Origin: Bordetella bronchialis
GTDB taxonomy: Bacteria > Pseudomonadota > Gammaproteobacteria > Burkholderiales > Burkholderiaceae_B
Length of the DNA stretch: 64,000 nt
Reading direction: 5' to 3'
NCBI RefSeq assembly: GCF_001676705.1
Contig: NZ_CP016170.1
Coordinates: 3,038,001 to 3,102,000 of the forward strand
The translations under genes were made by a program, and so were the position numbers. Positions 58,064-64,000 of the stretch are shown piece after piece; the stretch's first letter is position 1, and the number at the start of each line of letters is the position of its first letter. Under the pieces are notes generated by a model that worked only from the letters and a program-made list of their open reading frames with translations, was not told the DNA's origin and searched no databases.

Positions 58064-58894
58064 ATGCTCAAACGAATCGCCCTGCACGTGGAAAAGGACC
58101 AGGCCCGGTATGCGCGCTACGCGGCGGCGCTGGCCCTGGCGCGGCGCTTCCAGGCCCAGGTGGTGGGCGTCTATGTCAGCCACGCCTGGATGCCGGACGA
58201 AGCCGAGCACGACATCTTCCCCAGCGCCGTGTACGAGCTCATGCTGGAACAGCAGGCGCAGGAGCGGCGCCTGTGCGAGGCCGAGTTCAACCGCCACGCC
58301 ACCCAGGCCGAAGTCGATCGCCAGTGGCGCGCCGCGCTGGGGCGGCCGGCCGACGCCCTGGCCCTGCACGCGCGCTGCACGGACCTCCTGGTCCTGAGCC
58401 AGGCCGACGCCACCACGGATTCCATCGTCGATCCCTACAGCGTGGAGACCGTCATCATGACCGCCGGCCGGCCCGTGCTGGTCGTGCCGTACGCCGCCGA
58501 GTACACCAGCATCGGCGACCGCATCCTGGTCTGCTGGGACGGCGGGCGCGAAGCCGCGCGCGCGCTGGCCGACGCGGCGCCCTTCCTGGCCCGCGCCCGG
58601 AACATCTTCGCGCTCACACTGGGCAGCCGGTCCGCGAACCTTCAACCGGGCGAAATGTCCGAGGCGCTGCAGGCCTGGTTACGTCCGCGGGGCTACGCCG
58701 AACCGCGGCTGCTTGCCCGCGATACCGACGGGCGCGGCATGGGCGACGCCATCCTGACGGCCGCCGCCGACCACGGCTGCGACCTGATCGTCATGGGCCT
58801 GTACGGCCACAACCGCGCCCGCGAATGGGTGCTGGGCGGCGCGTCGCGCGACATGCTCAGGAACATGACGGTGCCTGTGCTGTTTTCGCACTGA
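58064..58894 (+). CDS. Universal stress protein, tandem UspA domains
   Basis: The 276 residues hold two UspA domains and are closely similar in plan to the protein encoded at 22714: same MLKRIAL start, and GLYGHNRAREWVLGGAS at the end in place of a full ATP motif. GGGAG precedes ATG 58064. The gene lies just upstream of the CcoI-like/ccoS and ccoNOQP genes, with its own Anr/FNR-type box. The two tandem Usp genes look like an old duplication within the low-oxygen regulon. Confidence 0.93.
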   Translation: MLKRIALHVEKDQARYARYAAALALARRFQAQVVGVYVSHAWMPDEAEHDIFPSAVYELMLEQQAQERRLCEAEFNRHATQAEVDRQWRAALGRPADALALHARCTDLLVLSQADATTDSIVDPYSVETVIMTAGRPVLVVPYAAEYTSIGDRILVCWDGGREAARALADAAPFLARARNIFALTLGSRSANLQPGEMSEALQAWLRPRGYAEPRLLARDTDGRGMGDAILTAAADHGCDLIVMGLYGHNRAREWVLGGASRDMLRNMTVPVLFSH

Positions 58895-58985
58895 TACAGC
58901 GCGCCAGCCGCCGCGCGGGCATACGGTTTCCGGTTCGTGCCGCGCGGTTCCGGACGCCGCGCCCGCAGCGAGGGGGCCGTCTCGC

Positions 58986-58999
58986 TTGACGCATGTCAA
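58986..58999 (+). promoter_or_regulatory. Anr/FNR-type box upstream of the CcoI-like gene
   Basis: TTGACGCATGTCAA is a perfect inverted repeat. If centred at -41.5, transcription would start at about 59034, right at the proposed ATG 59035, with TACCGT as a weak -10. The mRNA would then be leaderless, or the box acts from another position. Confidence 0.62.
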
Positions 59000-59034
59000 G
59001 GCGCGCGCCCAGTGGCCGGCGTACCGTGCACGCC

Positions 59035-60078
59035 ATGCGCCCCTATTCCATCTTCTCGCTGCCGGCCGGCCTGGGCCCGGACGAGCGGCGGACCCGCCGC
59101 CACGCCCTGTTGCGGCTGGGACTGGCCTGGCTGGTCATGATGCAGGTCATGATGCTGGCCTGGCCGGCCTACGTGCGGCACGACGGTCTTGCCCCCGGCA
59201 AGCTGGCGACGCTGGACTGGGCCATCGGCCTGATGAACTGGACCAGCCTGGTGCTGACCTTGCCGGTGCTGGCCTACTCCGCCTGGCCGCTGTGGCGCGG
59301 CGCCCTGCGCGGAATCTGGCAAGGCCGGGCCGGCATGGACCTGCCGGTGGCCATCGGCATGGCGGGGGCCTTTATTCCCAGCGTGCACGCGACCATCGCC
59401 GGCAGTGGCCACGTCTACTACGACTCCGTCACGATGTTCGTGGCCTTTCTGCTGACGGCCCGCTATCTGGCGCTGTGCGCCCGGCAGTCCAGCGCCGCGG
59501 GCCGCCACGATCCCGTGCGCCGCACGCGCGCCCTGCTCGCGCTTTACGCCGACCGCCGCGCGGCGCTGTTCTGTACGCTACAACTGGCCGCGACCTTCGC
59601 GGTCGGCCTGGCCTGGATCTGGATAGAGCCGGGACGCTTCCTGCCCGTCATGGTGGCCATGCTGGTCATCAGCTGCCCCTGCGCCATGTCGATGTCCGTG
59701 CCGGCGGTCATGGCCAGCGCCGACGCGGCCCTGGGCGCCCTGCCGGCCGCCGCCGAGGCCGACATACGGGCCATCCTGGCGGCGGCGCGGCGCAAGGCGG
59801 CGCAGAATCTCTACGGCAGCGCGGCCTTCCACCTGCTGACGATGCCGCTGGCCGCCCTGGGCTGGGTCACGCCATGGCTCGCGGCCATCACGATGCTGGT
59901 GTCGTCCCTGGCGGTGGCGGCCAACGCCTGGGGCCTGCACCGGCGCTGGACGGATGGCCGGGCCTTTGGCGGCGGCGGTCGCGCGCATCCAGCCACGGCG
60001 GGGAATCTCGTCACCGTCGCCACTCCGGCCACTTCCGCCACCTCCGCCAGCGCAGCCGCCGCCGTGGAAACGCCGTGA
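59035..60078 (+). CDS. CcoI-like P1B-ATPase membrane core without catalytic domains
   Basis: The 347-residue protein keeps the membrane helices of a copper P1B-ATPase (about eight), the transport motif CPC (214-216) in VISCPCAMSMSVP and the C-terminal helix pair AALGWVTPWLAAITML. The actuator loop (148-175) is about 28 residues instead of more than 100 and has no TGES. The loop after CPC (230-258) is about 30 residues instead of about 300 and has no DKTGT. The N-terminal metal-binding domain is also absent. It overlaps ccoS by four bases, as true ccoI often neighbours ccoS. It cannot hydrolyse ATP; its role is unknown. Confidence 0.83.
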   Translation: MRPYSIFSLPAGLGPDERRTRRHALLRLGLAWLVMMQVMMLAWPAYVRHDGLAPGKLATLDWAIGLMNWTSLVLTLPVLAYSAWPLWRGALRGIWQGRAGMDLPVAIGMAGAFIPSVHATIAGSGHVYYDSVTMFVAFLLTARYLALCARQSSAAGRHDPVRRTRALLALYADRRAALFCTLQLAATFAVGLAWIWIEPGRFLPVMVAMLVISCPCAMSMSVPAVMASADAALGALPAAAEADIRAILAAARRKAAQNLYGSAAFHLLTMPLAALGWVTPWLAAITMLVSSLAVAANAWGLHRRWTDGRAFGGGGRAHPATAGNLVTVATPATSATSASAAAAVETP

Positions 60079-60212
60079 CCATCCTGCTATTGCTGCTGCC
60101 GCTCTCGCTGCTGTTCGTTGCGGCCATCGGCGGCTTCCTGGCCTGGGCGGTGCTGACCGGGCAATACGACGACACCGACGCCGCGGCAGGCCACTTGCCG
60201 GACGACGACTGA
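60075..60212 (+). CDS. ccoS: Cytochrome cbb3 oxidase assembly protein CcoS
   Basis: The 45-residue protein starts with GTG at 60075, overlapping the previous stop by four bases (GTGA). It has one membrane helix (about 3-25, ILLLLLPLSLLFVAAIGGFLA) followed by WAVLTGQYDD, the CcoS signature, and a short acidic tail. CcoS helps copper and haem insertion into the cbb3 oxidase. It is encoded between the CcoI-like gene and ccoN. Confidence 0.9.
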   Translation: MTILLLLLPLSLLFVAAIGGFLAWAVLTGQYDDTDAAAGHLPDDD

Positions 60213-60344
60213 GCGGCGCCGTATAGACACGCCCGGATCGATGGTCCGCCTGCGGACAAGGGCGCGCCGGCGATGGCGGCTTGCGGCTTGCACGCAACGT
60301 TCCGCCCCTGACCGGCAAGCTTCCCGGCCCCCGCCGCACGGCGC

Positions 60345-60358
60345 TTGATCGAAGTCAA
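60345..60358 (+). promoter_or_regulatory. Anr/FNR-type box upstream of ccoN
   Basis: TTGATCGAAGTCAA matches nine of ten positions. CATGAT (60381-60386, four of six) lies exactly where a -10 should be when the box is centred at -41.5, with a start near 60393 and a 26-base leader to ccoN. It is the classic arrangement for cbb3 operons. Confidence 0.87.
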
Positions 60359-60418
60359 GCATCTTCCCCGCCCGGCGCCGCATGATGGCGGCGAGCACAA
60401 CCATGGGGGAGAAAATCC

Positions 60419-61909
60419 ATGCGGGACAGTCCCAATTCCACCGCGGCGACATTCAATTACGGCGTCGTCCGCCGCTTCGCCTTGATGACCATCGTCTGGG
60501 GCATCGTCGGCATGGCCGTCGGCGTGCTGATCGCGGCGCAGCTTATCTGGCCGTCCCTGAACTTCGACACGTCCTGGCTCAGCTATGGCCGGCTGCGTCC
60601 GCTGCACACCAATGCCGTCATCTTCGCGTTCGGCGGCTGTGGCCTGTTCGCCACCTCCTACTACGTCGTCCAGCGCACCTGCCAGGCACGGCTGTTCTGC
60701 GGGTGGCTGGCCGAGTTCACCTTCTGGGGCTGGCAGGCGGTGATCGTCGCCGCGGCCATCACCCTGCCCATGGGGCTGACCAGCAGCAAGGAATACGCCG
60801 AACTGGAATGGCCCATCGACATCCTGATCACGCTGGTGTGGGTGGCCTACGCCATCGTCTTCTTCGGCACCATCGTCAAGCGCAGGGTCCGGCACATCTA
60901 CGTGGCCAACTGGTTCTTCGGCGCCTACATCCTGACGATCGCCATCCTGCATATCGTCAACAACGTCGAAATGCCGGTCACGCTTTGGAAGTCCTATTCC
61001 GCCTACGCGGGCGTGCAGGACGCCATGGTGCAGTGGTGGTACGGCCACAACGCGGTGGGCTTTTTCCTGACGACGAGCTTCCTGGGCATGATGTATTACT
61101 TCGTGCCCAAGCAGGCCGGCCGGCCCATCTACTCCTACCGCCTTTCCATCGTGCACTTCTGGGCCCTGGCCTTCACGTATATGTGGGCCGGGCCGCACCA
61201 CCTGCTGTATACCTCGCTGCCGGACTGGACGCAGTCGCTGGGCATGACGTTTTCGCTGGTCCTGCTGGCGCCATCGTGGGGCGGCATGATCAACGGCATT
61301 CTTACCCTGCAAGGTGCATGGCACCGCCTGCGCACCGACCCGATCCTGAAGTTCCTGGTCACCGCGCTGTCGTTCTATGGCATGGCGACGTTCGAAGGTT
61401 CGATGATGTCGATCCGCAGCGTCAATGCGCTGTCCCACTACACCGACTGGACCATCGGCCATGTGCATTCCGGCGCGCTGGGATGGGTCGCCATGATCAC
61501 CTTCGGTTCGCTTTACTACCTGATCCCGCGCCTGTACGGCCGGGACCGCATGTATAGCGTGCGCGCCATCGAGCTGCATTTCTGGATCGCCACCCTGGGC
61601 GTGGTCCTGTACATCGCCGCCATGTGGACAGCGGGCGTGCAGCAAGGCCTGATGTGGCGCGCCACCGCGCCGGACGGCACGCTGGTCTACAGCTTCGTCG
61701 AGGAATTGAAAACCCGCATTCCCTATTACCTGATCCGTCTGCTGGGCGGGGCGATGTTCCTGGGCGGCGTGGTGATCATGGCCTGGAATACGTGGATGAC
61801 CGTCCGGTCGGCCACGGCCGTCGACCCCGCGATCCCCGAACCCCAACCGGCTTCGCCACCCGCCGGCACGCCGCTGCCCCGGCCGGCCGTTGCCACCACC
61901 CCAGCCTGA
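60419..61909 (+). CDS. ccoN: Cytochrome cbb3 oxidase subunit I
   Basis: The 496-residue protein is the haem-copper oxidase catalytic subunit, with about 12 membrane helices. Conserved histidine segments include [42 protein letters not shown] and [14 protein letters not shown]. It binds haem b, haem b3 and CuB and reduces O2 with high affinity in the inner membrane. It starts the ccoNOQPG order and has the clear Anr/FNR box upstream. An Ala/Pro-rich tail ends the protein. Confidence 0.96.
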   Translation: MRDSPNSTAATFNYGVVRRFALMTIVWGIVGMAVGVLIAAQLIWPSLNFDTSWLSYGRLRPLHTNAVIFAFGGCGLFATSYYVVQRTCQARLFCGWLAEFTFWGWQAVIVAAAITLPMGLTSSKEYAELEWPIDILITLVWVAYAIVFFGTIVKRRVRHIYVANWFFGAYILTIAILHIVNNVEMPVTLWKSYSAYAGVQDAMVQWWYGHNAVGFFLTTSFLGMMYYFVPKQAGRPIYSYRLSIVHFWALAFTYMWAGPHHLLYTSLPDWTQSLGMTFSLVLLAPSWGGMINGILTLQGAWHRLRTDPILKFLVTALSFYGMATFEGSMMSIRSVNALSHYTDWTIGHVHSGALGWVAMITFGSLYYLIPRLYGRDRMYSVRAIELHFWIATLGVVLYIAAMWTAGVQQGLMWRATAPDGTLVYSFVEELKTRIPYYLIRLLGGAMFLGGVVIMAWNTWMTVRSATAVDPAIPEPQPASPPAGTPLPRPAVATTPA

Positions 61910-61919
61910 AGGGCCGAGC

Positions 61920-62621
61920 ATGACGACCGGAAAATCCTCATTCTTCTCGCACCACACGCTGGAGAAAAACATCGGCCTGATGATCGCCGCCACCATCGCC
62001 GTGGTGTCGATGGCGGGACTGGTGCAGATCATCCCGCTGTTCTACCAGCATTCGACCACCGAGGCCGAAGCGGGCGTGGAGCCCTACTCCCCGCTGCGCC
62101 TGATGGGCCGCGATATCTATATCCGCGAGGGCTGTGTCAGCTGCCATTCCCAGCAGGTGCGCATGCTGCAATCGGAGGTCCAGCGCTACGGCTCGTACTC
62201 CACCGCCGGCGAGTCGGTCTTCGACCATCCCTTCCTGTGGGGTTCCAAGCGCACCGGGCCCGACCTGGCGCGCGTGGGCGGACGCTATTCCGATGCCTGG
62301 CAGCGCGAGCACCTGCGCGATCCCCGCGCGGTCGTTCCCGAGTCCAATATGCCCGCCTATCCCTGGCTGCGGTCCGCGCCGCTGGCGGGGCAGAACGTCG
62401 GCGACCGCATGCGCGCCCTGCGCCGGCTGGGCGTGCCCTATTCCGACAAGGACATCGCCGACGCGCCGCGGGCCCTGGCGGGCAAGACCGAGGAAGACGC
62501 CCTGGTGGCCTACCTGCAGGGCCTGGGCCTGGAGGCGCGCAAGGGCGCCGCCACGCCGCGCGGCGCGGCGCCGGTTGCCGGAGCGGCCGCAGCGGCCACG
62601 CCATCCTCCACCGGAAACTGA
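61920..62621 (+). CDS. ccoO: Cytochrome cbb3 oxidase subunit II (monohaem c)
   Basis: The 233 residues begin with an N-terminal membrane anchor (about 16-42) and carry one c-type haem site, CVSCH, in [14 protein letters not shown]. The methionine region is NMPAYPWL. This is CcoO, which carries electrons to CcoN. The start at 61920 (MTTGKSSFF) follows ccoN by 10 bases and an upstream in-frame ATG at 61890 lies inside ccoN. An Ala-rich tail is present. Confidence 0.95.
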   Translation: MTTGKSSFFSHHTLEKNIGLMIAATIAVVSMAGLVQIIPLFYQHSTTEAEAGVEPYSPLRLMGRDIYIREGCVSCHSQQVRMLQSEVQRYGSYSTAGESVFDHPFLWGSKRTGPDLARVGGRYSDAWQREHLRDPRAVVPESNMPAYPWLRSAPLAGQNVGDRMRALRRLGVPYSDKDIADAPRALAGKTEEDALVAYLQGLGLEARKGAATPRGAAPVAGAAAAATPSSTGN

Positions 62622-62624
62622 ATC

Positions 62625-62801
62625 ATGGCCTATCTGACCGCCATCGTTACCGCCATTTCCATGGCCACCTTCCTGGGCATCATCGCGTGGGCCTGGTCCA
62701 AGGGGCGCCAGCCGGCGAACCGGGCGTCCGCCCTGCTCCCCTTCGCCCTGCCCGACGAATCCATCGCCCGGGACGCCCGCAAAGGAAACCCGCATGAGTG
62801 A
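62625..62801 (+). CDS. ccoQ: Cytochrome cbb3 oxidase small subunit
   Basis: The 58-residue protein starts MAYLTAIVTAISMATFLG and has one membrane helix (about 4-25, ending AWAWSKGR), then a short soluble tail. Size, topology and position between ccoO and ccoP identify CcoQ, which stabilises the complex. It starts three bases after ccoO and its end overlaps ccoP by eight bases. Confidence 0.9.
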   Translation: MAYLTAIVTAISMATFLGIIAWAWSKGRQPANRASALLPFALPDESIARDARKGNPHE

Positions 62802-63789
62802 CTTCATCGCCCCTTTCTGGGGCTACTTCGTCGGCATCGTCGCCATGGGCGGCATCGTCTGGTGCGTATGGCTGCTGTTCACCCAGCGCCGCTGGCTGGG
62901 CAGCGCCCCGGCCAACGAGGCGCCCGACACCGGCCATGTCTGGGACGGCGACCTGACCGAGCTGAACAACCCCGTACCGCGCTGGTGGACCGTCATGTAC
63001 CTGCTGCTGTGTGTGTTCGCGGTGGGCTACCTGGTACTTTTTCCGGGGCTGGGACATTACGCCGGCACCCTGCGCTACACCAGCGCGGACGACCTGATGC
63101 GCCAGCAGGCCGCGCAGGAAGCCGCCACGCGGCCCTTGTACGCCCGCTATGAAGCAATGCCGGTGCCGGCCATCGCCCGCGATGCCCAGGCGCTGGAAAT
63201 CGGCCAGCGCCTGTTCCTGGCCAATTGCGCGCAGTGCCACGGCTCCGACGCCAGGGGCGCGCCGGGCTTCCCCAACCTGACCGACGGCGACTGGCTGTAT
63301 GGCGGCTCGCCCGAGGCCATCCTGCAAACCATCACCCATGGCCGGCACGGTGTCATGCCGGCCTGGAGCGGCGTGATCGATGCCCGCACGGCCTCGGATA
63401 TCGCCGACTACGTGCGGTCCTTGTCCGGCCTGGGCGGGGACCGCTCACGGGTGTTCAGCGGCAAGGAGGCCTACGGCACCTACTGCGTGGCTTGCCACGG
63501 CGAGGACGCCAAGGGCAACCAGGCGCTGGGCGCGCCCAACCTGACGGACGACGTGTGGCTGTACGGCGGCTCGCAGCGCGCCATCGAGACCACCATCCTG
63601 AACGGCCGCGACAGCCGCATGCCGGCGCAGGACGGCATCCTGACCCCGGCCCAGATCCGCATCCTGACGGCCTGGGTCTGGCGGCAGTCCCATCCCGACG
63701 ATGCCGCCGCGCGCGCCGGCCCGCCCGCCGCCGCCGCACCGGCCGGCAAGGCGGAGGCGCCGGCCGCCGTCTCGCTGAACGCGCCATGA
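62794..63789 (+). CDS. ccoP: Cytochrome cbb3 oxidase subunit III (dihaem c)
   Basis: The 331-residue protein has two N-terminal membrane helices (about 9-29 and 66-85) with the CcoP signature HVWDGDLTELNNPVPRWW between them. Two c-type haem sites follow: CAQCH (145-149) and CVACH (231-235). It delivers electrons from the bc1 complex side to CcoO. The start overlaps ccoQ by eight bases and the stop overlaps ccoG by four (ATGA). Confidence 0.96.
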   Translation: MSDFIAPFWGYFVGIVAMGGIVWCVWLLFTQRRWLGSAPANEAPDTGHVWDGDLTELNNPVPRWWTVMYLLLCVFAVGYLVLFPGLGHYAGTLRYTSADDLMRQQAAQEAATRPLYARYEAMPVPAIARDAQALEIGQRLFLANCAQCHGSDARGAPGFPNLTDGDWLYGGSPEAILQTITHGRHGVMPAWSGVIDARTASDIADYVRSLSGLGGDRSRVFSGKEAYGTYCVACHGEDAKGNQALGAPNLTDDVWLYGGSQRAIETTILNGRDSRMPAQDGILTPAQIRILTAWVWRQSHPDDAAARAGPPAAAAPAGKAEAPAAVSLNAP

Positions 63790-64000
63790 ACACGGTCGAC
63801 GCCAAGATCTACGCCCGCTCCGTCCGCGGCACCTTTGCCACCTGGCGCGTCGTCTTCGTTTTCCTGACGCAGGCCCTGTTCTACGGCCTGCCCTGGCTGC
63901 AATGGGACGGCCGGCAGGCCGTGCTGTTCGACCTGGGCGCGCGCCGCTTCTACCTGTTCGGCCTGGTGCTCTGGCCGCAGGATATGGTCTACCTGGCGGT
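63786..64000 (+). CDS. ccoG: Cytochrome cbb3 accessory protein CcoG (partial, 5' end only)
   Basis: The first 71 residues are visible. They include KIYARSVRGTFATWRVVFVFLTQALFYGLPW-type text (one membrane helix, about 20-40) and FDLGARRFYLFGLVLWPQD, which match the N-terminus of CcoG/FixG ferredoxin-like copper-handling proteins. The ATG overlaps the ccoP stop by four bases. The rest lies beyond the window. Confidence 0.88.
   Translation, partial: MNTVDAKIYARSVRGTFATWRVVFVFLTQALFYGLPWLQWDGRQAVLFDLGARRFYLFGLVLWPQDMVYLA

Noticed and set aside
1..64000. tRNA or rRNA genes
   Set aside because: No cloverleaf-like or rRNA-like stretches were noticed in intergenic regions.

Overview
The window is GC-rich, densely coded beta-proteobacterial DNA. 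A Bordetella or close Alcaligenaceae relative is the best guess. It carries an IS481-type element whose transposase reads like the Bordetella one, a Bug-type substrate-binding protein, several LysR regulators, an autotransporter and a ccoNOQP oxidase operon. No rRNA, tRNA or CRISPR array was seen. The first and last genes are cut by the window edges.

Layout. 1-2.6 kb: chromate resistance operon (chrB, chrA and a C-terminal-only ChrB paralogue). 2.6-3.7 kb: cold-shock protein with promoter and terminator, and two small unknown proteins. 3.7-12.4 kb: a glutathione S-transferase, a LysR regulator, a ChaC-type glutathione cyclotransferase and a complete RND efflux operon. 12.4-28.7 kb: a low-oxygen island with a P2-type ATPase, universal stress proteins, a three-gene signalling operon without DNA-binding output, phaB and phaC, a 62-residue microprotein, an acyl-CoA synthetase/GNAT fusion and an alcohol dehydrogenase. 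28.8-38.8 kb: metabolic genes (PLP-dependent desulfhydrase, a split-barrel/reductase/ferredoxin fusion, CoA-transferase, Bug receptor, citryl-CoA lyase-like protein) with three LysR regulators. 38.9-47.5 kb: a glycine-rich autotransporter and an operon joining a zinc metallopeptidase to an amidase/hydrolase/caspase fusion. 47.9-50.0 kb: PAS-LuxR regulator, cupin and the IS. 50.2-57.9 kb: acyl-CoA dehydrogenase, then a tightly overlapped five-gene operon (thermostable-haemolysin family, AMP ligase, haem-oxygenase-like protein, SDR, secreted repeat protein) divergent from a two-component system. 58-64 kb: another universal stress protein, a CcoI-like protein without its ATPase domains, ccoS, ccoN, ccoO, ccoQ, ccoP and the start of ccoG.

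How it works together. Eight near-perfect Anr/FNR-type boxes (TTGAY-N4-GTCAA) and one weaker box lie in front of the ATPase, universal stress proteins, phaB, phaC, microprotein, acyl-CoA synthetase, alcohol dehydrogenase, CcoI-like and ccoN genes. Several have a -10-like hexamer at the spacing expected when the box is centred near -41.5. These genes therefore look like one oxygen-limitation regulon covering high-affinity respiration, carbon storage, fermentation-type metabolism and stress proteins. The 29-57 kb stretch between its two halves shows no such boxes.

The most unusual content is the caspase/metallopeptidase operon, the haemolysin-family/AMP-ligase operon, the ATPase-less CcoI-like protein and the breadth of the Anr-type regulon. 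Functions beyond family assignment are inference from sequence alone.
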